From Segatella hominis (GTDB taxonomy: Bacteria > Bacteroidota > Bacteroidia > Bacteroidales > Bacteroidaceae), in assembly GCF_004535825.1 (NCBI RefSeq), contig NZ_SGVY01000033.1, positions 1 through 42,660 on the forward strand: a DNA stretch of 42,660 nt, given 5' to 3'. Under the pieces are notes generated by a model. It was given only the letters and a program-made list of their open reading frames with translations, had not been told where the DNA came from and ran no database searches. Position 1 is the first letter of the stretch. Every line of letters begins with the position of its first letter. Both the position numbers and the translations under genes were made by a program. Shown one piece after another: positions 25,312 through 32,701 of the stretch.

Positions 25312-27249
25312 TTACGACAATTTTAATCTCAGCGAATTGAGCACTACGCTTACGCTGGAGAAGGCCATCAGGGCACTTGCCCACATTGGGGTTATCTGGA
25401 AATCAATGCCGAAGATGTGGAGTGCTCCGGCTGCCAACGGGATGCAGATGATGTTGTAGATGAATGCCCAGAAGAGGTTCTGCCAAATCATGTGAACCGT
25501 CTTCTGACTCAGTTTTACGGCTTCCGGAAGCGCCAGCAGGTCGTCGCTCATCAGCGTAATCTGCGCCACATCCATCGCCACATCCGTTCCCTTTCCTATC
25601 GCCATGCTCACGTTGGCAAGGGCCAGAGCCTGGGTGTCGTTGATTCCGTCGCCCACCATTGCTACCTGCTTGCCTTCGTCCTGAAGTTTCTTTACCAATG
25701 CCTGCTTGTCGCCAGGCAGCACCTTGCTCTGGTAATGCTTGATGCCGGCTTTCTCAGCCCAATAATGAGCCGCTTCCTCCTTATCGCCACTCATCATATA
25801 GACCTCTATTCCCCTTTCCTGCAACTGCTTCATCGCTTCCTGGGCATGAGGCTTGAGGGTCTCTCTTGTCTCTAAGTCCAAATCCTCCTGCTTGGTGAAA
25901 TCGATGTTCTGATTAGGAATGGTGAGGGTGCCGGTCTTGTCGATGACGAGGGCGTTGATCTTGTGGAGATTCTCCAGCGCCGACGCGTCCTTGATGAGAA
26001 TCTGCTTCTGCGCCGCCTTGCCGATGCCTACCATCAGGGCGGTAGGAGTAGCTAAGCCCATGGCGCAAGGACAGGCGATGACCAATACGGCTACGGCTGA
26101 AAGGATGGCCTGCGGAAGAGCAGCGTTGCCGCCTATCAGCCACCATATTAAAAAGGTGATGAGGGCGATGGCTGCCACGGCTGGAACGAAAATCAGAGCC
26201 GCCTTATCCACGATGCGCTGCACGGGTGCCTTGCTGCCCTGTGCCTCCTGAACCATTCGGATGATGTGCGCCAGGGCGGTGTTCTCGCCAATCTGCTTGG
26301 CTCTCATGCGGAGCTTTCCCTGACTCGGAATGGTGCCAGCCAGCACGTTGTCGCCTGCCTTTTTCATCGCCGGAGTCGGTTCGCCGCTGATCATCGCTTC
26401 ATCTACATAGGCAGCATCGGGAGTCATGAAACTCTCTGCCTGGGTAACCATGCCATCCACCGGAATCTTCTCGCCGGCTCTTACCTCTATCATGTCGCCT
26501 ATCTGAATGGTGGAAATCGGCACTTCCTCCATCTTGTAGTCGTTGGTGCCTTCTATCTTCTCGTAAGTCACCAGTCGGGCGGTTTTCGGCTGCATTCCCA
26601 TCAACTGTCGGATGCTGCTCGCCGTACTGTCCTTCGCCTTTTCTTCCAGGCATCTGCCGGTCAGCACGAAGGTGATGATCATCACGGAAGCATCAAAATA
26701 AGTGTGCCATTCTATGCCTCTCGCTCCCCATACCATTTCTCCGAAGAAGGTGTTGAAGGTGCTGAAGAGGAAGGCGATGAGGGTGCTGAGTGCTACGAGC
26801 GAATCCATGTTTGCCGTATGATGCAGGAGCTGCTTCCAGGCGGAAACATAAAACTGTTTGCCGCAGTAGAGCAGGTTGGCGAGTGCCAGGAGCAGACAGA
26901 TCTGGTTGGCGAAGGAACTTGTATGGGAAATCCAGCCCATGGAGAAACACATGGTCAGGATGGCGAAGAGCCAGGAAGCCAGGGTTCGGCGGCGCAGGAG
27001 GGTGAACTCACGGCGGTTGATTTCCTCCACGCTTCTGTCGTTTTCGATAACGAGGTCGTAGCCGGCGTTGCTGATTTCCCGTTTCATATCTTCCAGAGAG
27101 ATAATGTCGGGGTCATAATCTACCAGGGCAGTTCGGCTCGCCAGGGAAACCGAGGCGGAGTTGATGCCTTCGAGCGACTGCAGCTTCTTTTCTACATTGG
27201 CAGAGCATACGCTGCAAGCCATGCCTATTACAGGAATTGTTTTCTTCAT
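25312..27249 (-). CDS. copA: P1B-type copper-transporting ATPase lacking most of its nucleotide-binding domain
   Basis: This 645-residue Cu+ export ATPase starts at ATG 27249 (MKKTIPVIGM); an in-frame ATG at 27288 would add 13 residues. The N-terminal HMA domain has the copper site GMACSVC (Cys12, Cys15). The transmembrane bundle follows, with the actuator loop (ISGEPTP), the copper CPC motif (Cys393-Pro-Cys395), and the phosphorylated Asp437 in DKTGT. The hinge VGDGINDTQALA and the C-terminal YN and MxxSS copper-site helices are present. Only about 45-50 residues separate DKTGT from the MSGDK segment, where E. coli CopA-type pumps have about 150-160, and the SEHP motif of the ATP-binding N domain is absent. 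The frame is otherwise intact, so this is a family variant or an in-frame deletion. Confidence 0.88.
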   Translation of the reverse strand: MKKTIPVIGMACSVCSANVEKKLQSLEGINSASVSLASRTALVDYDPDIISLEDMKREISNAGYDLVIENDRSVEEINRREFTLLRRRTLASWLFAILTMCFSMGWISHTSSFANQICLLLALANLLYCGKQFYVSAWKQLLHHTANMDSLVALSTLIAFLFSTFNTFFGEMVWGARGIEWHTYFDASVMIITFVLTGRCLEEKAKDSTASSIRQLMGMQPKTARLVTYEKIEGTNDYKMEEVPISTIQIGDMIEVRAGEKIPVDGMVTQAESFMTPDAAYVDEAMISGEPTPAMKKAGDNVLAGTIPSQGKLRMRAKQIGENTALAHIIRMVQEAQGSKAPVQRIVDKAALIFVPAVAAIALITFLIWWLIGGNAALPQAILSAVAVLVIACPCAMGLATPTALMVGIGKAAQKQILIKDASALENLHKINALVIDKTGTLTIPNQNIDFTKQEDLDLETRETLKPHAQEAMKQLQERGIEVYMMSGDKEEAAHYWAEKAGIKHYQSKVLPGDKQALVKKLQDEGKQVAMVGDGINDTQALALANVSMAIGKGTDVAMDVAQITLMSDDLLALPEAVKLSQKTVHMIWQNLFWAFIYNIICIPLAAGALHIFGIDFQITPMWASALMAFSSVSVVLNSLRLKLS

Positions 27250-27287
27250 TTTTTGTTCTATTTTAAATCCTATTCTTATTTCTTGCA

Positions 27288-27341
27288 TTTTAAAGTGGGC
27301 TCAGTGTTCTAATTCAGTGCTCTAATTCAGTGCTCTAATAA
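27288..27341. repeat. Three 13-bp tandem repeats and a 16-bp MITE-end match upstream of copA
   Basis: AGTGTTCTAATTC (27303-27315), AGTGCTCTAATTC (27316-27328) and AGTGCTCTAATAA (27329-27341) are tandem 13-bp units. Directly abutting them, 27288-27303 (TTTTAAAGTGGGCTCA) is identical to the right end of the inverted-repeat element at 34780-34795. They occupy the whole spacer between the Fic gene's stop and the ATPase start, so they are also the only place for a copA promoter or operator. Confidence 0.75.
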
Positions 27342-27354
27342 TGCAATTAAACAT

Positions 27355-28173
27355 TTAATGTAATTGTTGTAGAAAATACTTCACCCATTTTTCGTATGTT
27401 CCAGATACTTCAACAGAAGCAATGTTGGTGAAGTATTTGAAAGAACTGCTCATCAGATTTTTTGAAAGCGAGAGCACAGGTTGTTGGATGACATTCCTAT
27501 CCATCAAAAAGAGCAGGGTTAGCAACCTGCCTATTCTTCCATTTCCATCGATGAATGGATGAATCATTTCAAATTGATAATGAATGAGCGCCGCCATGAT
27601 GAGGGCGTCAGTCTGTTCTTCGTAATGGATATAGTTTTCTAAGTCGGCAATAGACTTTGCCATATCCTCATAGACAGGTGGAATGAAGGGAGCAGTTGCC
27701 AGTGTGTCATCTTTTGTTCCAAGCCAGATAGGTGAGGTGCGCATCTCACCAGGGTATTTCCTTTCATTGTGCTCACCTTGCATCATTACCCAGTGTACAT
27801 CCTTGAGCAATCGGCTGCTAATAGGCAGTTTCTGCATGCGTTCTACGGCAAATCTTGTGGCTTGAAGAAGGTTTTGTTCATCTAATTTGCGTTTCTTGTC
27901 TTCCTTATCTTCCTTATCATCTGTTTCAAAGAAAGCTAAGGCTAAAGACTTCTTTTCGCCATATACCAGATTCATGGAATTCTCAACTTCTTCCTTCTGC
28001 AATGCATCCATATCAGAGAGGTTGCGATTCTTCAATCTTTCATGTGCTTGAGCAAGCAGTGTTTGCATTTCTTCATCCATTTCCAGGTGAATATCCTGCA
28101 AAGGGGTTGGGACGAAAGAGCGGTATGCTCTCTCGTCCCTTCCTATAGTTCTGTAATGTCCTTGTCTATCCAT
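27355..28173 (-). CDS. Fic-domain protein (nucleotidyl transferase), short C-terminus
   Basis: This is a 272-residue Fic/DOC-family protein. The active-site motif HPFIDGNGRIGR is complete at residues 205-216, with the catalytic His205, so transfer of AMP or another nucleotide moiety to target hydroxyls is likely. The N-terminal Fic_N-like region (about 15-80) lacks a clear S/TxxxEG inhibitory motif (the matching place reads EEVENSMNLVYG). It is followed by a charged insert with DKEDKEDKK, encoded by a short tandem repeat. The protein stops just after the Fic fold (KWVKYFLQQLH), whereas most relatives of this type carry a C-terminal winged-helix domain. The gene overlaps the upstream sirtuin gene by 8 bp (ATG inside its last codons), so its translation is coupled to it. 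Confidence 0.88.
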   Translation of the reverse strand: MDRQGHYRTIGRDERAYRSFVPTPLQDIHLEMDEEMQTLLAQAHERLKNRNLSDMDALQKEEVENSMNLVYGEKKSLALAFFETDDKEDKEDKKRKLDEQNLLQATRFAVERMQKLPISSRLLKDVHWVMMQGEHNERKYPGEMRTSPIWLGTKDDTLATAPFIPPVYEDMAKSIADLENYIHYEEQTDALIMAALIHYQFEMIHPFIDGNGRIGRLLTLLFLMDRNVIQQPVLSLSKNLMSSSFKYFTNIASVEVSGTYEKWVKYFLQQLH

Positions 28174-28846
28174 TTGAATTCAATTCTTTGAGCGACTGGG
28201 CTATATCGCCAGCAATGCCCACACTCTTTTCTGCTATCTCCTGTGGAATATTGAGCTCTTGAGGCATGTTGAGCGTGATATATTTAGCATTCGGCTCACG
28301 ATAAGCCAGCTGCATGATAGGTAGCTTGATGAGTCGGTTGCGCGAACCAATACCCAACTCTAAGATAACGAGTTTTTTGCCAGAATATTTTGTAAGAAAG
28401 TGATGAAAGAGTGTTTTTTTCTTGGGGTCTGGCGCTGCAAAAAGGTCGGTCATGACACCTTCTATCTCGAAGATGCGTTTTTCATCAAACCCTGATTTCT
28501 CCAGATGCAAGTCGCCATTGCTGGTAAGGATGAAGTAATCCTTCTGGCCAATCACTTTCATGAGGTCATGCATTACCTGTGAAGGTTGGTAATCGTCTAC
28601 CCAAAACTTCACCAATCGTCTGTGGAACTCTAAGCGTGCTTCAGCAGTAGGATATTGAAAGTAAAGACCTTCCACAACATTTCTGAAACCATATTGCTGT
28701 TGCATGTCGCCAAACTGCCTTCGAAACATCTCGTTGTTGGCAAAGATATGATAGCCCTCGGCGATAGAGAGTCCGTTGCTGGCTCCTATGAGAATGGCAT
28801 CTGCTTGGGCAATCCATTCTTGGGCAAGAGTGATATTTGCATTCAT
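28166..28846 (-). CDS. Sir2-like protein, degenerate and zinc-less
   Basis: This 226-residue protein has the sirtuin Rossmann fold. The NAD-binding loop is LIGASNGLSIAEGY (residues 20-32), the TSNGD motif is at 108-112 with Asn110 and Asp112, and LELGIGSRNRLIKLP comes near the C-terminus. There are no cysteines, so the zinc module of sirtuins is missing. The position of the catalytic His (HG) reads IEG with Glu129. It shares the C-terminal pattern NAKYITLN and IPQEIAEKS with the sirtuin encoded just upstream (NATYAVIN and VPREIAKKS), marking a duplicated pair. It could bind NAD+ or ADP-ribosylated partners, but deacetylation is unlikely. It lies 2 bp after the first sirtuin gene and overlaps the Fic gene by 8 bp. 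Confidence 0.8.
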   Translation of the reverse strand: MNANITLAQEWIAQADAILIGASNGLSIAEGYHIFANNEMFRRQFGDMQQQYGFRNVVEGLYFQYPTAEARLEFHRRLVKFWVDDYQPSQVMHDLMKVIGQKDYFILTSNGDLHLEKSGFDEKRIFEIEGVMTDLFAAPDPKKKTLFHHFLTKYSGKKLVILELGIGSRNRLIKLPIMQLAYREPNAKYITLNMPQELNIPQEIAEKSVGIAGDIAQSLKELNSNG

Positions 28847-28848
28847 AT

Positions 28849-29733
28849 TTAATATATCCTTCCTGGTTCGAAACTTGTATCTGATACGATATGATCTGCC
28901 GGTTTGCCCAACAGTTTCTTTAATGTCACAGCGATATCTTCCTTAATGGCAATACTCTTTTTGGCAATCTCCCTTGGAACATAAGCATCCTTTGGATTGA
29001 TTACAGCATAAGTGGCATTGGGCCAGCGATATACCATGTTCATAAATGGCTCCTTGATAAACATTGGAGTCATCATACCCACACCAAGTTCAAGGAAAAG
29101 CACTTTCTTGTTCATGTTCTCCTTGAGGAAATTCAGATAGCGTTGCATTTCTTTTCGGTAATAGCTACCCTCCAGAAACTCACGACTGCGCCACCATGGA
29201 ACCATCTCCGTACCGCAATGTGGACAACGGGGAATCAGGTCGTCGGGCAGTCTGTCACCTTCTATCTTGTCCAGCAACTCATACACCTTTTCCTTGTTGG
29301 GATAGATCTCGTCTGTACAAGTATGTTTACACTGCCAGTAGCGGAAATCTCCCTGAATGCGAGTAATCTTCTCGGCAGGGAAGGTGCGGAAAAACTGCGC
29401 ATCCTGATTGGTGGTGGCAATATAATAGTTCTTGCCTTTGAGTAGTTTAGCCAGATCCTCGTATGGCTCACCCGTATGACACTCATACAAGTATTTGTAC
29501 TCGCGGAGCAATGCTGCCCATAGCTCCCCTTTTTTGATTTGCGGATGATAAAACAGTGGGAAAAAACCATCAGCATGATATTTCTCGCCCAACTGTCCGG
29601 CTATCTGTTTGAATGTGGCATCGCTCATATAATAGAAGCGGAAACCTGCCGCTGCCGATAATCCAGAGGCACCACCCACGATGATGGCTTCTGCCTCCTG
29701 AATATTCTTTTTCAGTATTTCTATCAGTGTCAT
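28849..29733 (-). CDS. Sir2-family protein with zinc site, Gln at the catalytic His position (class M-like)
   Basis: This 294-residue sirtuin-fold protein has an NAD-binding loop IVGGASGLSAAAGFRF (18-33) and TTNQD with Asn109 and Asp111. A four-Cys zinc site is present (Cys135, Cys139, Cys170, Cys173: CKHTC and CPHC). The usual catalytic HG reads QG (Gln127, RIQGDFRYW). Class M sirtuins of Firmicutes, which act as protein ADP-ribosyltransferases, are reported to carry Gln here, so that activity is more likely than deacetylation; this comparison is from memory. The start codon overlaps the stop of the upstream MBL gene by 4 bp. It is the second gene of the tightly packed MBL-Sir2-Sir2-Fic unit. 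Confidence 0.85.
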   Translation of the reverse strand: MTLIEILKKNIQEAEAIIVGGASGLSAAAGFRFYYMSDATFKQIAGQLGEKYHADGFFPLFYHPQIKKGELWAALLREYKYLYECHTGEPYEDLAKLLKGKNYYIATTNQDAQFFRTFPAEKITRIQGDFRYWQCKHTCTDEIYPNKEKVYELLDKIEGDRLPDDLIPRCPHCGTEMVPWWRSREFLEGSYYRKEMQRYLNFLKENMNKKVLFLELGVGMMTPMFIKEPFMNMVYRWPNATYAVINPKDAYVPREIAKKSIAIKEDIAVTLKKLLGKPADHIVSDTSFEPGRIY

Positions 29734-30557
29734 AGTTTCAATACTTGTCCGTCTTCTGGTATCATCAGGCGTTTTTTATCCACCTTTTCGTATTCAGCCT
29801 GATTACGGAGAATAGCCCTTGTTGTCTGTCCATGATCTATGGCATCCATATGAACCGCAATAAAACGAATCTGAGGATCGCAGTCCTTCAGCATTTGCAT
29901 AGCTTCCATTTCATTCATCGTGATATCTCCATCTGTCTTTGATTGTGGAAGGAAAATGTTTCCACCAGTATTGATTACTATATAATCTGGCTTATAGGTT
30001 GATACTGCTATCTGGGTCTTCTCATCCCAAATGCAATCGCCCATAATGTAAATGGTTGGCTGTTTCTTGGCTTTGAGAATGTAACCAGAACTTGGTCCCA
30101 TTTGCTCACCAAGTTGTCCACGTCCATGATTACCTCTGATGCGGATAATGGTGATTCCTTCATACTCAATGCAGTCTGCAATGCCCACTGCACGAGAAAA
30201 ACCGTCTTTCTCCTTAACCTGCTCTACATCTTCAGTCTGTACGAACCAAGGCATATCCTTGCGAATCAGCTTGGCTGCAGTTTCATCATAATGGTCAGGA
30301 TGGTTGTGAGTCAAGAGTGTGAAATCCAGTCCATCAAGCACTTCTTCCACGGGCATCGTCAAGTTTACTCGGGGATTTGGATTTACGCCAAGAGCCGACA
30401 CGGAAGAGCCTTTGGCACCAAGCAATGGATCAACAAGAATTTGCTTACCTGCATATTCCATCTTCAACGTAGCGTTGCGAATGAGGCGGATGTAGTTCTT
30501 TGCATTCAACTGAGTAAAAGCAGACATTGAAGTCTGCATTAAAATCATTTTCTTCAT
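29730..30557 (-). CDS. UlaG-like metallo-beta-lactamase-fold hydrolase
   Basis: This 275-residue MBL-fold protein has the metal motif THNHPDHYDE (His84, His86, Asp88, His89), then further ligand candidates in RGNHGRG, IYIMGDCIWD and VHMDAIDHG. The N-terminal part (IRLIRNATLKMEYAGKQILVDP) is typical of the UlaG-like branch, which includes lactonases and nucleotide or cyclic phosphate hydrolases. No signal peptide is evident, although the start region contains several Met codons. It is the first gene of the four-gene unit, overlapping the sirtuin gene by 4 bp, and has its own -7 box 52 nt upstream. Its substrate is unknown; a product or reversal of NAD-based modification is one possibility by context. 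Confidence 0.85.
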   Translation of the reverse strand: MKKMILMQTSMSAFTQLNAKNYIRLIRNATLKMEYAGKQILVDPLLGAKGSSVSALGVNPNPRVNLTMPVEEVLDGLDFTLLTHNHPDHYDETAAKLIRKDMPWFVQTEDVEQVKEKDGFSRAVGIADCIEYEGITIIRIRGNHGRGQLGEQMGPSSGYILKAKKQPTIYIMGDCIWDEKTQIAVSTYKPDYIVINTGGNIFLPQSKTDGDITMNEMEAMQMLKDCDPQIRFIAVHMDAIDHGQTTRAILRNQAEYEKVDKKRLMIPEDGQVLKL

Positions 30558-30608
30558 ACTTATGTGATTTTTATTTTCATTAAATATTTACCTTCATTAT
30601 TTCGACTG

Positions 30609-30616
30609 CAAAAGTA
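30609..30616 (-). promoter_or_regulatory. Promoter -7 box of the MBL-Sir2-Sir2-Fic unit
   Basis: On the minus strand this reads TACTTTTG, a perfect TAnnTTTG match, 52 nt before the ATG at 30557. The unit can thus be transcribed without the araC-type gene upstream. Confidence 0.6.
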
Positions 30617-30681
30617 TGAGAAAATGCTGATTTATCAGATACCAGAAAACCGCTAAAAACTACCAAAATGATAAATCATTC

Positions 30682-31575
30682 TCATTCATACACACCATTT
30701 TTATAGTCCTCTTGGAATTCTCTGCATGTCTTGCCCGTCTGCTGCTTGAAAAAACGCATCAGGTGGGGTGGTTCGGAGAAACTGAAAGCGTAGGCTATCT
30801 CACTTATAGACTTGCTGGTGAACAGAAGCTCGTTTTTGATTTCTGCCAGCAGTCGCTGTTTCAGCAAATAGGTAGCCGACACTCCATACTGCGCCATCAC
30901 GCTATGGTTCAGGGTGATGCGGCTAATCTTGAGCAGTGAGGCGTAGTCCTGCACACGTTGCAACTTCCAGATGTGGGTTTCCATCAATTCCACAAACTGA
31001 AAGGCATAATAATTCTTAGGAGCAGCTAGAGGCAATTGATGTTCAAGGGTGTAATGGCGATTCATGATTGCCAGCAGATAGTAGAGTACGCTGACGATGA
31101 TGTTGTAGCTGTCGGATTGAGGCTGCCGAAGCTCTGCCCGTATTTTCTTGAGCAGCCGCTGATATTCTTCGCATTTATTTTCTGAACACATCAAATAGGG
31201 CGGTGTTTCGGTCTGCTGGCAGTATTGCAGTCGATAGACAAAGAATTTGTCGGCAATGAAGGTTCGCATAAAATCTTCACGGAATATCAAAAACTCGTAG
31301 TCGAGAGCCGCCTCATCAATGTGCCATTCCTGCTGCTGGTGTGGCTTCACAATGAGCACCATGCCGTCTTTCAGGTTTATCTTCCTGTAGTCTATCAGCA
31401 CGTAGCCATTAGCTTTCTTGATGAAAAATATTTCGAAGAAGTCGGTCTTGAACACTTCATGCTCCGTAAGCACCCAAGGGCACTCTCCGCCATAAGCTGT
31501 GTTGATGTAGAAATCTACGCCGCAATCCGTCTTATTGAATGGCACTTCTACCAGACGCTGTCTTTGCTTTGCCAT
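30682..31575 (-). CDS. AraC-family transcriptional regulator
   Basis: This is a 297-residue regulator. The C-terminal double-HTH AraC domain (about 200-290) reads VQDYASLLKISRITLNHSV, then SATYLLKQRLLAEIKNELLF, SISEIAYAFSFSEPPHLMRFF and KQQTGKTCREF. The N-terminal part (about 1-150) is a cupin-type sensor (HEVFKTDFFEIFFIKKANGYV and HIDEAALDYEFLIFREDF), as in regulators that sense a small ligand or redox agent. The ATG at 31575 is used; the longer frame needs a TTG at 31605. It is co-directional with the MBL-Sir2-Sir2-Fic unit, 124 bp upstream of it, and may control it. The ligand is unknown. Confidence 0.9.
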   Translation of the reverse strand: MAKQRQRLVEVPFNKTDCGVDFYINTAYGGECPWVLTEHEVFKTDFFEIFFIKKANGYVLIDYRKINLKDGMVLIVKPHQQQEWHIDEAALDYEFLIFREDFMRTFIADKFFVYRLQYCQQTETPPYLMCSENKCEEYQRLLKKIRAELRQPQSDSYNIIVSVLYYLLAIMNRHYTLEHQLPLAAPKNYYAFQFVELMETHIWKLQRVQDYASLLKISRITLNHSVMAQYGVSATYLLKQRLLAEIKNELLFTSKSISEIAYAFSFSEPPHLMRFFKQQTGKTCREFQEDYKNGVYE

Positions 31576-31846
31576 AATCTTAATCTTTAATCTGAAGTTT
31601 CGCAAGTGAATAAATATCTACTTGCCTGTTTATAAATATACATTATGTGGCGTATGGGCAACAGAAAATGATAGCCCATATCTTGTCCGTTACGGATAAG
31701 CAGAAGCATTGATATCTGCTCTCCAGCCTGCAAAATTACAAATTAATTATGACCACCGCAAGATTTATGGAAGAAATAACCCGATGGATAGATGAAAATC
31801 ATTATAATAGGGTAGATGAAAAATGCGATGATTCAGGTAAGGGCAC
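31576..31846. other. Leader region of the araC-type gene
   Basis: These 271 bp hold a promoter (31731-31762) and, in the transcribed leader on the minus strand, a small hairpin (AGCAGA/TCTGCT at about 31700-31721) and a TCCGTTACGGA palindrome at about 31687-31697, plausible operator or leader structures. No gene is supported. Confidence 0.4.
31731..31762 (-). promoter_or_regulatory. Candidate promoter of the araC-type gene
   Basis: On the minus strand CTTG (31759-31762), 20 bp, then TAATTTTG (31731-31738). The -7 box is a perfect TAnnTTTG match and the -33 is one base off TTTG. The leader would be about 150 nt. Confidence 0.5.
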
Positions 31847-31883
31847 AAAAAAAGGCAGGTTTCAAATTGCTTTGGAATCTGCC
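31847..31883 (-). terminator. Terminator of the hsp20 gene
   Basis: On the minus strand GGCAG (from 31883) pairs with CTGCC (31858-31854), and TTTTTTT follows (31853-31847). It lies about 23 bp after the hsp20 stop. Confidence 0.7.
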
Positions 31884-31905
31884 CTCAATCATTTATGCGA
31901 AATTA

Positions 31906-32343
31906 TTATTTGACTTCAATATTCTTGGTAGCCTTTGTCTCCTCCTTAGGAGTAAGCTTTGGAATCTGAACCTCAAGAACACCATCAGCTACCTTTGCTG
32001 AAATCTTCTCACGGTCGGCATCCTCAGGGAGTGTGTAGGCCTGCTGGTAGTTGCTGTAAGAGAACTCACGGCGCAGATAGTGCTCGTGCTTATCTTCATT
32101 CTTGTGCTCCATCTTGTTCTCGATGGCGATGTTCAGATTACCATCATTGTCGATGTTTACACGAACCCACTCCTTCTTCAAGCCAGGAGCTGCAACCTCC
32201 ATGATGTAATCTTTATCTGTCTCCTTGATATTAGTGGCAGGAGCTGTAGCATTCATACGTGGTGTTGCTTCTGTATCAAAGAATACATCATCAAAGATGT
32301 TACTCAACCAATCTGAATTATTATTTCTACGTGCTAACAACAT
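31906..32343 (-). CDS. Small heat-shock protein Hsp20/alpha-crystallin
   Basis: This 145-residue ATP-independent holdase chaperone binds unfolding proteins under stress. The alpha-crystallin domain spans about 38-130 (DYIMEVAAPGLKKEWVRVNI, NLNIAIENK, REFSYSNYQQAYTLPEDAD, and the family signature AKVADGVLEVQIPK). A flexible C-terminal tail follows. The ATG at 32343 is preferred over the TTG at 32358, because a GGAGG ribosome-binding sequence sits 7-11 nt before it. Such a strong Shine-Dalgarno is unusual in Bacteroidota. The leader is about 185 nt if transcription starts at the sigma-54-like site. The gene has its own terminator, so it is monocistronic. Confidence 0.93.
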   Translation of the reverse strand: MLLARRNNNSDWLSNIFDDVFFDTEATPRMNATAPATNIKETDKDYIMEVAAPGLKKEWVRVNIDNDGNLNIAIENKMEHKNEDKHEHYLRREFSYSNYQQAYTLPEDADREKISAKVADGVLEVQIPKLTPKEETKATKNIEVK

Positions 32344-32539
32344 AATTAAAACCTCCAATTTTTATTTTACTCGTCCTCTCGGTTCCTTGCGGCTCCGTCG
32401 GGATTTCTGTTTGTTATTTATTATTTATTATTATTGATAATGTTATTTTTATCTTTTCTTTTCGATTGCCTTTGCCTCAAGACTCCGTCGTTCTTTCGAA
32501 CTTCTTCATCTTTTAGCTTCAGCTTTCACTCTCATGTTG
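32344..32539. other. Long AT-rich 5' leader of hsp20
   Basis: This holds no gene. It contains a TTATT/ATTATT low-complexity tract (about 32416-32452) and the direct repeat CTCCGTCG at about 32392 and 32490. Structured leader or thermosensor activity is possible but not visible as a clear stem. Confidence 0.35.
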
Positions 32540-32556
32540 AGCAACTTGCGTGCCAG
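32540..32556 (-). promoter_or_regulatory. Sigma-54 -24/-12 promoter upstream of hsp20
   Basis: On the minus strand this reads CTGGCACG-CAAG-TTGCT, matching the RpoN consensus YTGGCACG-N4-TTGCW at every defined position. The predicted start is near 32529, about 185 nt before the hsp20 ATG. Activity is inferred; it needs rpoN and an enhancer-binding protein elsewhere in the genome. Confidence 0.6.
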
Positions 32557-32641
32557 CGGCTGATATATGACAAAGTTGACATAATAAGCTAAATAATTTA
32601 AACTTTGCTGCCAATTTGTGCGGTGGTTTCAAAAAAAGATG

Positions 32642-32649
32642 TAACTTTG
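32642..32649 (+). promoter_or_regulatory. Promoter -7 box before the GH3 remnant
   Basis: TAACTTTG matches TAnnTTTG exactly, 52 nt before the ATG at 32702. It may be the promoter of a lost gene or of the fragment itself. The -33 TTTG is 23 bp away, too far. Confidence 0.4.
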
Positions 32650-32701
32650 TCACCGAGATTAAAAACAATCACAAGAACAAAGATTATAACATTTAAGAAA
32701 A

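Noticed and set aside
26266-27312. 348-aa plus-strand frame opposite the copper ATPase
   Set aside because: The minus strand encodes all P1B motifs; the plus frame is His/Gly-rich and shows no family features.
31816-32001. 61-aa plus-strand frame over the hsp20 terminator
   Set aside because: It spans the hsp20 terminator and hsp20 3' end in antisense.
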